Below, piece by piece: positions 11,641 through 22,890 of a DNA stretch of 64,000 nucleotides; positions within the stretch are counted from its first letter, which is position 1, and every line of letters begins with the position of its first letter. The notes below the pieces were generated by a model. It saw only the letters and a list, made by a program, of their open reading frames with translations, ran no database searches and was not told where the DNA came from. Origin of the DNA: Pseudophaeomoniella oleicola (lineage: Eukaryota; Ascomycota; Eurotiomycetes; Phaeomoniellales; Phaeomoniellaceae). The stretch lies in the NCBI GenBank assembly GCA_003868215.1, contig QWDQ01000015.1, positions 1 through 64,000 of the forward strand, written 5' to 3'. The translations under genes were made by a program, and so were the position numbers.

Positions 11641-14000
11641 GGGCAAACGCTGGTCGTCTGGATTCGCTGAATCAGCAAAGAAGAAGAATCACCGCTCTGA
11701 ATCGTGTTGTTGAATGTATTTCTGGCAAATTGCTGTTGTTGCGGTTGTTTTTGCATGGCCTGCACAATTTTGACCATACCCCTGCCTATTCGCATGACAT
11801 TTGCAAGCACCATATTTCACACGTTCACATCCACCTCAGCAGTGTATATCAGCTGCCATACCGCCGTCTATCTCAGCACATTGCTACCTCTCCGTTTGCT
11901 TTTCAGGCTTTGAAAGCAGAAACCGAAGCTCCAGACGCAGCTGGTCTTGCATCGTCTTTGCCGCCATTATTGTCGAATCATTAAGCACCTTACTCGATTG
12001 TTCATGATACCCCCTTTTGCACGAATACCCTTACCTCTTTTTTAACAAATATCGAAGCCTAACAGTGACGATGACTGCTATTGTTTTACGCGTGACTCTC
12101 TCTTCCAGGATGGCCCTCATGGAAGGGAGGGGTGGAATGTGATGGGAAAAAAACATTGGTTAAATTGTACAGTCTGGAGTTTTTCTACATGGGAGTACCT
12201 TTCTCACCGTGCAACAAGGAGGAATGAGGCAAGGAAAGTGAAACGAGCGAGGAACAGAGGGATGGAGCGAAGGAAAGAACAGGCTTTCATGTTGGAATTT
12301 CTTCGGCTCGAATGTCTCACATTTTCTCCGTTCATTTTCTTTAGGATCTCGTCCGAAAATATATCGATCCGCCCCTTGTTCTGCTACTGGATACTTGTGG
12401 ACAGCTTTTCTTTTATTTTGACATGGCTGATGAGGGTAATTGTTGACATGAAATGAGGGAGGACGAAAGTGGGAGGAGGAGGAGGCGGAGGAGTCGGTGA
12501 TGTTGTGACGAATATGGGAAGGAATAGTGAGGAAGGGAAAAATAGGAGGAAATATCAGTTTCCTTGTGCTCTATTCCTTTACTTTTTTTGCCCCCTGTGT
12601 TGTGTTGTGGAATGGAGACAGATCATAGATAGGTACCCCTTCGATCATTCATTCTCCCTGACTCTTAAGATGCTCATTTTGATCGTCAATGTTGCGGCCT
12701 CACCCTTGATCGGAGAGGGTCGGAGAACAACCGTCGTTGATCCTTATTGGTATTTCCATCATGAAAGGGCAACGCCGTCATCCTGTGTGAGTATACATTA
12801 CATATGCAAACATGGTGCAGAATCTCCCTACTTGAGATATGACGAGACATGTAGTATTACTGTATGCAGGCCTACATCACCATGCAGATATCAAAATCAA
12901 GTCACGCAAGTAGAGTACTTGAATGCAAAGTCGAAGGGGATGCAAGCAAGGAGAAACTAAAAATACCACACGATTCTCTCTCTCTCCCTTGCTGATCTCG
13001 GTAAGGTGTGTCAAACAAGCATCTCAGAGCAGTTCTTTACTTAAACTGGTTTAACGTTGACGTACTGTGGGCACAGGCTCGGGCACTTGCACTTTGGGGG
13101 GGGAACCACTGACGGTTTCCAAGGCAGCGGTTAGAGCCCACTGTTCCTACTTAGGTACTTACTGTCCCGGGCAAAAAGTAAATAATGAGCAGAACAAGGA
13201 TCGATGGTGGTAGAGGATAGGTCAGAGTTGATAACTGATAGGGAAAGGGTATCACTAAACGACTTATTCATGGAAGACATCTTTGAAGTGCTTTGTCTCG
13301 TCGGTTACTGTCGATGGTAATGGTTGATGGACTAGATAGTAGAAGGATGAGGCTGAGCTGTGCATTAGTCTACTACGATTATCATCAGAAATAGAACAGC
13401 ACCTCGTATACCAGCCGTTCGTAGCCGCACCCTCAACCATAATGATTCTATCCTCGTCTTACACTCTCACTCACATTCTGATTACTCGTTTCTCATTAAT
13501 TATACTGCATATGTGATATCGACTCTTATCCCACAAAAGGGTGATGCGGCCGTGCTGAGAGAGACGCCATTACTTGACGTTGCTGCTGGAACCGCTACCT
13601 GCCTCCTGCCATACTACGTCGTAATTAATCCCTGCTTGATCACCCTTCACTAGCAGGTACCCCGCCAACCACGAAGCCAGTAATCCGGGCCCCGGTGTCA
13701 GCCGCCCTGTATACGTAGTAGCTACCGGTTGATCTAAATCAACTTGTACTTGTCTTCCGACAATTGCAAAGAATCCTTTGGTCACGACATCAAGAGAGAG
13801 AGAGAGACACTGGTCCTGCCATACTGTCAACATTACATACCGAGGATCACACGGTTACAACCAGGTCAGGCATTCAAGAAATTGTGACGTAGACAAGAGA
13901 TCCCCGACACGAAGCGGCTATAGCTTGGAAGGCGCAACGTGGTGTTCAGCCAACGCAGGAACTGCCTCCCATCTCCATTCACATTCCACGAGGGTTCGCC
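11641..14000. other. Spacer between medA and btgC
   Basis: These 2.4 kb hold the medA 3' region and the btgC promoter. Open frames of 84-163 codons in it have no recognisable motif and no supporting splice pattern. A TACGTAGTA motif occurs at 13712-13720, and a short GA run lies about 210 bases before the btgC start. Confidence 0.6.
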
Positions 14001-16273
14001 ATGGCCCTCCACCGAACCTTCTCATTTGATGAGGGCGATGAAAGAGTGTTGAGTGCAAATGAGCAGGAACGCCTCAACGTCTATTCCAACCATTCATCTC
14101 CCTATCGAGACTCACCATCGAGACCTTCGACAATCTCCCCGCCGCCGCATTACTCGTCACCACCACCGCCAATCGATGAACCGGTCAGTCCTATCACACC
14201 AACTCGCTCGCGAAACTCTTACAGAGACGCCGAGTGGGATCTCTCGGATAGGCGCTTTGACGCAAATGACACAGCGAGACCAATCTTGGATTCTTATCAG
14301 GACTCGCCAGGTAGATTCAGTCCCAGTCCGCCGCGGCCCCCTCCACACCGGCGACTACAGTCGGTTCAGGCAGACGACAACCGGGATTTCTGGCACGGTA
14401 ATACATATCAAAGACAAAGTGTTGCGGAGCCTACAGGTGTAATGGGGAACGGTAGGCGTCTGACCGGCTCGTCTGGGTCGTCAACCGTACACTCATCAGG
14501 CGGAGGCGAAACGATGGGACGAGATCGGCATGAATCGTACTCGTCCTTCCAGCCACTCGCAAATGGTGCTTCGACCCCTGGAACAGTGACACCGAATATG
14601 TATCCTTCGGGTTATTCAGCCCACAATACGCCGCTTGACGAGTACCCAATGCCATCAGCATACCATGACAGCCCTTACCTTCGTGCTACTCGCAACCATC
14701 ATGATGCCGCTCATCTGGCTGCTATCGATCCTTACAGTATTGCCGATGACGGTGATGATGGCTTCATTCCCGACCCCAAGCGCAAGTCTGTATTGAACCG
14801 CGCACGAAAATCAAGTCGAGACGTGCTTCCCAAGGCCGCCGCAGGAGCAGGCGGGGCGGCCGGAGCAACGGGCGTGCTCAGAAGCTTGAGCGGGATGATG
14901 GGTAGAAGAGACAATTTGCAATCTCAAAGCAGCAACTATGACCCAGTGGATCTCAGTAACAGTAGCTCTGGTATCTCTGGTGGAAGTTCCAAGGCCGAGA
15001 AGAGCGAATGGCTATCTCGGCAGACACAAGGGAAGAACAAGATGAAGTGGACGCTACTTGGTATCATCGGCGGTGTCATTCTGGTGGCCATCGTAGGCGG
15101 CGTCATTGGTGGAGTTATAGCTTCAAAGCATCGAAAGTCAACATCTCCATCCTCGTCCGACAGCAGCAGCGATTCATCCGACGACAGTTCGTCGACTACC
15201 GATTTGGGTAAAGATTCTGCAGCCATCAAGGCGCTGATGAACAATACCGAATTGCACAAAGTGTTTCCGGCTATCGATTACACCCCGTGGGGCACGCAGT
15301 ATCCCCTCTGCATGACCTATCCGCCGCTGCAAGCCAACGTAACCAAAGATATGGCCGTCCTTTCACAACTCACCAATACGGTTCGACTATACGGGACGGA
15401 TTGCAATCAAACGCAGATGGTGTTGCATGCCATTGATAGGTTAGAGCTGACAGAGATGAAAGTTTGGTTGGGAGTATGGATCGATCAGTCCAATGCAACC
15501 ACCACAGATCGACAGATGTCCACGATGTACGAAATTCTGGAGAACAGTACTGATCATTCGATCTTCAAAGGGGTCATACTTGGGAACGAAGTCCTCTACC
15601 GAGCAGGTACCGACAACACTACTGCGAAAACTGCGCTCGTCGACACGATCAAGGATGTCAGGACAAATTTCACCTCAAAAGGTTACAACCTCACGGTAGC
15701 AACATCGGATCTCGGAGACGACTGGAACACGGACCTAGTCGAAGCCGTTGACGTGGTCATGTCCAACATTCATCCGTTCTTTGCTGGCGTCACCGCTTCC
15801 AATGCTGCGTCTTGGACATGGGAGTTCTGGCAAAATCACGATGCAGCTTTGACTCAAGGGACATCGAAGAAACAAGTTATCAGTGAGACTGGCTGGCCTT
15901 CCGCCGGAGGCAATGACTGCGGGACAGAGGCGGGTTGTGCTACGACCACTAGCGGCAGTGTTGCAGGAATTCCGGAGATGAACCAGTTTATGGCGGACTG
16001 GGTGTGTGATGCTTTGAAGAATGGAACAGAGTACTTCTGGTAAGTCAAAACCGATCAAGTGCATTGGGAGTGGACGTCGTCGTCTGTCTCCCCGTAGGTC
16101 AACATACTAACAGGGCTTCTTCCTACAGGTTTGAAGCATTTGATGAGCCGTGGAAAGTGATCTACAATACCCCCGGAAAAAATTGGGAAGACAAATGGGG
16201 ATTGATGGATGAGGCGAGGAACGTCAAAGAAGGATTGAAGATTCCGGATTGTGGTGGACAGACTGTTGACTGA
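14001..16273 (+). CDS. btgC: Membrane-anchored glucan endo-1,3-beta-glucosidase, GH17 (BtgC type)
   Basis: Two exons, 14001-16039 and 16129-16273, encode 727 residues; the 89-nt intron has GTAAGT, a CTAAC branch site and CAG, and rebuilds the motif [12 protein letters not shown]. The protein hydrolyses cell-wall beta-1,3-glucan and takes part in wall remodelling. Order: a long Ser/Pro-rich cytoplasmic N-terminus (1 to about 345), one membrane segment at about 349-372 ([19 protein letters not shown]), a Ser/Asp-rich stalk (about 377-400), then an extracellular GH17 domain from about 415 ([14 protein letters not shown]). The catalytic pair is visible: acid/base Glu530 in [11 protein letters not shown] and nucleophile Glu629 in [12 protein letters not shown]. 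There is no N-terminal signal peptide, as expected for this type II topology. The length is close to BtgC proteins of Aspergillus (slightly under 700 residues). Several N-x-S/T sites lie in the outer domain. The gene converges on the amino-acid permease. Confidence 0.93.
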
Positions 16274-16713
16274 ATCAACAGATCTCCTCTAGACGACTCT
16301 CCAATGGGTAGGAGATGGATTCAGGGACTCGGGCTTTATGAGCGTTATTGACTGTGATTATTATACACACACAACTCTAGGGTTTGCAATTTTTTTCCCC
16401 CGGCGATTGTTTGGTTTGATTGGGTTTGGGATGTGCTTTAGCATGCATAGAAACGGTCCAGAAATTGTTTTGACGCTGATACGTAATCATGAATATGGAT
16501 GGTCGGGAGCGCGCGCGCAGAAGGAAAAAGGGGAACTTTTGGTGTAGGCGGATGGAAGTATTCAAACAGTTACATTGTGTTATGGGATATGGAAAGGAAG
16601 AAGAAGAGGTATAGGTATGGTAGTGTGAGAATAAATAGGTCAGTCAGGTAGACAGATGCTGGACTCGGTAGATGAGTTTGTATATATATATCTCTCTCTC
16701 TCTCTTTATACAT

Positions 16714-16753
<40 letters not shown>

Positions 16754-17611
16754 TTGCAGATATAATACTGTTGTTGTTGTGGATATGTTGAGAGGAGAGG
16801 AGAGTGATGGTGTATGGCTATTTGGCTTTCTGGCTGTTTATCTGGCGACATATGAGAGAAAGGGGGGTGAATCAGGGGTGGGGGGGGAGTGGTTTAGTAG
16901 ACGCAGCAGCAGCATAGCGAGAAGGAGGGAGAGAGAGAGAGAGGGAGGGAGAGAGAGAGAGAGGGAGGGAGAGAGAGAGAGAGGGAGGGAGGGAAAAAAG
17001 GAGAGTATATATACTGTATAAGATATGAGACAAGAATATAGATATAGATCTGTAGGTATGTATGTATGTATGTATGTATATGGTTTGACTTTGATACAGA
17101 GGGAGTGAAGAAGTGTACCTACCTACCTAGGTACCTAGATAATAGATGGGGATTTCTTCACTTCATAGTTTTATTGATATTCAATAGGTCATTTATTACT
17201 ACTACTACTACTACTACTGAGTGGAAAGAAGGGGGAAGGAGGGGGGGGGGGGGAGGACGGGGTTTATTAGGTAGGTAGGTAGGTAGGTAATTAATAAAAT
17301 AGTACTTGATTGGGAATATATATATTTTGGGGTAACTTAGATGGAGATTTAATAAATACGCTGTTTGGACAAGGTGTCCTGGATCGAAATGTGGAAGAGG
17401 AAGAGGGAGGACAAATGTTTGTTGGGATGGGATGTTATGTACATATATCTATCTACCTAGGTATCTAGGTATTGATTAAGAGGTAGGTGAATTAGTATGT
17501 AGTGGGAAAAAAAAAAGCGAATCGACTGAACGGCCGTTGATCCAAGCTATCGCTGTCATTATGCTCATCATAATCATCATCTTGTCGTCTGCGTCGTCGT
17601 CGTCAGCGTCA
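16274..17611. repeat. Convergent spacer packed with microsatellites
   Basis: This 1.3-kb spacer between the 3' ends of btgC and the permease holds a TC run (16690-16706), a TA run (about 16721-16750), three copies of a 20-bp purine unit made of GA and GGGA (about 16926-16993), TATG repeats (about 17057-17080), ACT repeats (about 17200-17219), a run of 13 G (about 17241-17253), AGGT repeats (about 17267-17288) and CTAGGTA motifs (about 17118-17140 and 17452-17470). No gene is supported. Confidence 0.85.
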
Positions 17612-19538
17612 TTAACAGAAAATCTTGTAGATTTTCTTCCATTTCGGCCACTCGGCTCTCTCCAGCCTCTCCATCTTCAATATCGCTTCCAGATGCTCCT
17701 CTTCCTCTCTCCTGCCGCTCACCAAGTCGATCTCCATCGTTCGCTTGTACTTGGTGCGGAACACGAGCTTCCAGACGATGTAAAACACCAGCGTCACAGG
17801 TGCGGCGAGGTATAGCTCAAAGAAGGTCTGAAGGCGATCCTTGGTCGACATGGAGCTGTATCCGAGCGGCCATGCGGCGGTCCAGAACTGGGCGATCAGC
17901 ACAAGGATGTTGAAGATGAGGCCGGTCCAGGAGCCGATGAGGCCCGCTTGGGATGTGAAAGAGAGCTCAGACAGGGTGTGGCCCTGACGCTTCCACGCAG
18001 CACGGAATCGAATATGACAGAGGCAGATGGTGGCCCAGGTAATGACGGTCGAAAGCCCCGATATGGCGATGAGCCAGTTGAAGACTTGAGTACGGGTGTT
18101 ACTACCGGCGGCAACGAGGTAGCAGAGGAATCCAAACAGCGAAGACACGAGAATGGCGATGAGAGGTCGGCCTTCGCGATCGATATAACTTAGCACGCGG
18201 GGTGCCTGGCCCCGATCTGCCATGGCAGCAATAGTTCGAGAGGTCGCATAGATGGACGTGTTTCCGACACTGAGAACGGAAATGAGAATGACAACGTTGA
18301 AGACCGATGGGAGGACTTGGATGCCTGCGTTTTCAATGGCAATCACAAAAGGCGAGGCTTTGGCATCGGCAGACGAACTGCCGTTGAGAAGTTGCGGGTT
18401 GGTGTAAGGTACTAAAAGACCAACAAGGAGTAGAGAGATTATGTAAAACTGTCGAACACAACTGAATCAGATTTCAGGTACACTTTTAGGAGAACCTTCA
18501 TGGTAGGGTGACTGAGCTTACCAGGAGAATACGCCAGAAGATCTGCTTGACGGCTTTCGGGAGTGATCTCCGTGGATTCACACTTTCAGCAGCCGCAAGA
18601 CCCACCAATTCAGTGCCCGAGAAGGCAAATGCTGCTGTGACAAAAACACTGCAGAGCCCCTTGAATCCGTTGTTAAAAGCACCGGGGTCGCGCCAGTATC
18701 TGCCGCCAATGTAGGATCCGCCTGGGCCGCCTCCAATGTTGAGGATGATCCCCATGATAACGAACCCGATGACTGCGACGACTTTGATGATCGAAAAGAT
18801 AAATTCAGCTTCACCGTAACCCCGGACACCAAACAAGTTGATGACAATGATCACGACCAGGAAAATCGTTACCCAAGCAGCCGGATTGGTGTTCTCGGCT
18901 CCGGGCCAGAATGATATCGTCAATGATGCCGCGATGATCTCGAGAGGAAGTGTGACAAGCCACTGCAAAGCATAGCTGCGGAAACCATGTCAGTCTCAAA
19001 TTGCCATGACTGATCTGTCAAGAGATACATACTTCCATCCAATTGCGAACCCCCAGGATTGATCTAAGAATCGACTGGCAAAGATGGAGAATGAACCAGC
19101 TATTGGAAATTGAACGGCCAGTTCACCCAATGAGTGAACGGTACAGTAAAGCATTATTCCGATCAATGCATATGCAATTATCAAACTGGCGGGGCCTCCT
19201 GAGGCCAAAGAACTTCCGGATCCGACAAAGAGACCTGTTCCTATGGCACCGCCAAATCCTATCATTTGAAGATGTCTGCTCTTCAACTTCATGGCCATGG
19301 CCGGTTGCACCGGACCTTGATCATCCAATGGCCTGCCATCGGCATCCACGGCGACGGTTGTCACACGAGCATGGGGATTCCGACGGAAGGATTCAACAAA
19401 ACGGGAGACAGGTGTCCCCAGCTTCACTGGCTTAAAACTCAAGATGCTGTAGTCATCTTGTGCTGTCCCTATGCTGCCGCTGGAAACGTACAAGGGTGAC
19501 TGCGATATGTCCTGCAGCGGAATTGGCTTGTTTCCCAT
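17612..19538 (-). CDS. Amino-acid permease (YAT/AAP family, 12 TM)
   Basis: Three exons on the minus strand, 19538-19033, 18975-18522 and 18448-17612, give 598 residues; the 57-nt and 73-nt introns rebuild GWNYALQWLV and RILLFYIISLLLVGLLVPYT, both family hallmarks. It is a plasma-membrane proton symporter for amino acids of the Gap1/Dip5-like fungal group. A cytoplasmic N-terminus (about 1-85) precedes TM1, with the substrate-site motif QMIGFGGAIGTGLFVGSG; then come EFIFSIIKVVAVIGFVI (TM5), the segment ending FAFSGTELVGLAAAESVNPRRSLPKA and VGNTSIYATSRTIAAMADRGQAP. The C-terminus is charged (SGRREEEEHLEAILKMERLE), as in permeases controlled by ubiquitin-driven endocytosis. Substrate range cannot be read from sequence. 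Start chosen at the first ATG of the first exon (MGNKPIPLQD). Confidence 0.92.
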
Positions 19539-21276
19539 GGTTCGAGTAGGGTAAAGACACGGTCACACCTGGTTGAGCAATGTATGGAAGTCGACGATGG
19601 GACAATAATGAATCTATAAGAGGAAAGCAACGAGAATCCCCGTGGCCTTGTATGTAACACTGGAAACTCCAGAGGATCCACGGGAAGTGGCCGGGGATGC
19701 ACAATCGTAAGCGAGCTATGAACCGTTCGAGAGCATGAACTGATCGCTAAAAGATAAGCGAAGCGGAAATATGTGTTCAAGCGACAATGCGATCGTAAGA
19801 TTAAAGGATGATATTGGCAACCAGGCCGTCGGTAGGTACTCTTCTCGTGCACAAAATGTGACTTGACCCATATAGGAATCGCCAGCAGCCAACCGACTGA
19901 TCCGAGACTGGGAGAGAGGTCTTTCCTTACTATCAGATGAGGCTAACGTGCAAAAGCTTTGACATAAAAAACCGCAAAACTCAACTTTACGTAGTAATCT
20001 TGTCGGCAAGAATTAGGCCTGAGGCAAAGAAAGGAGAAATGGCAGGAAAAGGATGCCTAGCAAAGGCAGCCTGAACCTGGGGGTGATGTTTCCACTCCAG
20101 CATCATGTGTCAAGTTAGTGCCGGGGATAAAGGTAACAAGTTGATGAAAGAATCGTCGCTTGATGTGCTGAGAAATCTCTGCAACAAGTTAGGACCCATC
20201 GGCTACGGCCGTCGTTATGATCCAACATCAAAGCGTCGGCCTTTCAGGTGGACCACAATATTCAATAACTTATCCTACGATATCTTCGACGCTCCATAGG
20301 TATTCTCATCCTTTCGCACTTTGAACTTTCCTTCATAGAAGAGAACGGGCATAGCGATAGCAATATGGCCTAGTAAAGAAACCAACAAGCCAATACACTC
20401 GAGTTTGGTTGTGAACCTCTCTCTTCGTTCTTTGTTTGAGATCAGGACGGTACCGTGTTCCTGGAATGGGGAACCATGCTGCTCCGTACTATCTCGTAGT
20501 AGCTCATGTGGACTATCCCTGGTCAATCTGATTGCAGACCAAGCTAAACATGTGATATGTACTCCGTATCGTGCCCTGATGTGATAGCAGTGCATGTTAC
20601 ATTGCTTCAAGATCTCGTTGAACAAATTGTCTCCAGGAGAATGGTGCTTAGGACTCTGCGTTTGAGAATTCTATCGTCTTAATGCCGGCCAACGAGATCG
20701 ACATCAACAGGGGACTTGCAATATGCAGCGGCAACGCAACCTGTCAGCCTCTTAATAGTATTCGACCGAGTCTACTTGGATGTCGGTGCATGGTACAGTC
20801 CCTGAATGGGTTCGCAACATGATGATTATTTTCCGGCTGCACCAGCGCTTTTTCGGACTTCTTCCCACCGCCTAAGGCCCAGAAGAGCAGCACCTCCAGG
20901 TACAGCCGCCGTCAACCGAAATGCTCATTTACTTGCCACTATTACTACGGTATACAGACGAATGCATTCGATTGTAGACTTGTATCCTCAGAACCATGAG
21001 CCATGATCTTCACTTTGCGCTTGATCTTGCTATTAAACTATGTGTTGACCCTTCGTTCCTGAAGGTTCCAAATAAAACCCCTCATAGGACATACTATGTA
21101 CAGGCTTGTTAAGTCCGTTGATCCGCATACTGTCCCATAATTCAAGACGCCTGATAACCGTACCCGAAGCTATGCAAACCATGCTATAACGCAGCGACAA
21201 TACAATGCAACCACTAAAACATGCAACGTTGCCACCATGATGGCTATCGAATGGGCGAGTGTCGAGTAAAATCATG
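19539..21276. other. Spacer upstream of the permease
   Basis: This 1.7-kb stretch contains the permease promoter and the 3' flank of the DUF1752 gene. Frames of up to 127 codons have no motif. It carries a TACGTAGTA at 19988-19996 and a single TACTCCGTA-type motif near 20561. Confidence 0.6.
19752..19758. promoter_or_regulatory. Candidate GATA (AreA-type) site
   Basis: AGATAAG (CTTATCT on the permease strand) lies about 215 bases upstream of the permease start. Amino-acid permeases are classic targets of the nitrogen regulator AreA, which binds HGATAR. A single site is weak evidence, so this is only a candidate. Confidence 0.25.
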
Positions 21277-22890
21277 TTACCAGGCCGGTACTGACTCGTG
21301 GCTGACAAACCCGTACCGCTCCTCATCTTCTGCCGTCGCCTCTTCGTCCGTTGCTTTCCCCTTGCCCTTGCCTTTATCTTTGCTCTTGCTGCCCGTTCTG
21401 ATCTTCGTCTGTCCGACGCCCATACCGAGCGTCAGATACTCTCCGTCGTCATCCTCTGTTGCCGTGCTGGGAACAACGGGATCTACATCCTCCCCAGCAG
21501 GGGGTTTAGGGTCAGGCCCCAGTGACCCACCGCTAGACCTTCTTTGTCGTGCAATCATCATGCTGAGCTGGCTCTTGGTCTTGGGTAGGAGCATTGGACT
21601 TTCCGATTCATCGTCAACTGCAACGTCGTCGCCCTCACTCTCACATGGCTCCTGCTCCTCGGTTTTACCCAAAGACGAAGCCGATTGTAACATGTTTCTA
21701 ACGATGTTGCCCTGGGTGTCGACTTCGGAATACCGCTTCGATCCTTTGCGCCGTTCAGGAAGCTCTTCCATGAACCGGACTGAAGAGGTAGTTCGGTTCA
21801 GGTTGGCAAGGTTACCGTGACTAGCGGCGCGCTTCTTCTGCTCGGCAAATCGACTCCGGAAATCCGGTTCGACGAACCAGGTCGATGGCTGCGCAAAGGG
21901 AGGGGGATGCAAGTCCTGGGACTGTGCTGGCGAATCGTCATCCTGCCAGGAGCCGGAAAGAAAGGCGGAATCCGACCCGTGGGATTCTGGAGGTCCGAGC
22001 GAGAACCGAGCCGACTGGCCTCGTGCAGTTTTATATGGCATTGCAGGGGGAGCGGTCGAACCTTGCTGTGCTTTGATCCGAGGTGAGACGGCAGGTGACT
22101 TCCTTGTCTGTGGAACGACTCCTTGACTACTTCGTTTTCTTGGCATGCCAGGTCTTGTTCTGGACTTCGATGCTGCCGAGCTGATGTTGGTTGAGCTCTT
22201 CTTCCGATTGCGATTCGGTCCTGGACCTTTCTCGTCCACGTAGGGTGACAGAACCGCTTGCGATGAACTAGCCGTGAGTGATGGCGATCTATCAGACCTT
22301 CGAGGATCTGGCAATCCCATTCCATGAGAAGACCCTTGCTCGTCGGACTTCGATTTCTTCAAAATCGGAGGCGGAATAAGTCGAAGAGAAGGATGTTGTG
22401 ACGTAGCAGGCTGATCAATTCCTAAAGCAGCCTGTTGCTGAGAGCCATCGAGAGAAGATCTCGGGGTGACATTTGACGAGTCGTCTTGTTGGGTCTCTGG
22501 TGTCACTGGCGTTACTGTGGTTTGAGAAGAGGATAGCTCTTGGGTTTGGGGTGGACGGAATGGTGGCGATGCCGGTAACTGGTTTCCACCTTGGGCGAAT
22601 GTACCCGCGAGCCGACCGATATTACTGTTGGTAATGGACGTGTGGATGTTCCGATTACTCCAGATCCTCCAGAAGAAATTCTCCATCCTGCGCGCCGAGG
22701 CGTCTTCCAGAAAACGTGCATTGACCTGGAACACTGGCTAACGGTTAGCGGCTATAGCGTCGTCACAGCGGCACTACAGACCATGCCAGAGATTGCGCAG
22801 CGTCGCTGCATCTATCCGCTCAGCAGACCGAATGTTCTCTCCAAGCCCATCACTGGTCCTGATCAGACCTTCTGGGAGTCGTGCGGCCAT
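21277..22890 (-). CDS. Protein with N-terminal AreA GATA-like domain (DUF1752), disordered tail
   Basis: Two exons, 22890-22782 and 22733-21277, encode 521 residues. The 48-nt intron has a GTCTGT donor, a CTAAC branch site and CAG; joining gives a continuous N-terminal domain, MAARLPEGLI ... LRNLWHVFQVNARFLEDA ... RRMENFFWRIWSNRNI (about 1-66). The LW...F and RRMENFFWRIW elements are the signature of PF08550, which is also found in nitrogen regulators such as AreA. There is no GATA zinc finger. The rest is low-complexity, rich in Ser, Pro, Gln and basic residues, with an IPPPILKKSKS stretch, an ARQRRSSGG stretch and an acidic/Lys-rich end (KSKDKGKGKGKA). Related fungal proteins are mostly uncharacterised. 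A role in nutrient signalling is possible but not shown by the sequence. Confidence 0.75.

Noticed and set aside
16926-17000. Purine repeat considered as telomere-like or CRISPR-like array
   Set aside because: The units are simple GA/GGGA tandem repeats without spacers and unlike TTAGGG.
18996-19435. Plus-strand frame opposite the permease first exon
   Set aside because: The minus strand carries clear permease motifs; the plus-strand frame is a shadow.
21221-21820. 199-codon plus-strand frame opposite the DUF1752 gene
   Set aside because: Antisense to a well-supported exon, Ser/Pro-rich and without motif.
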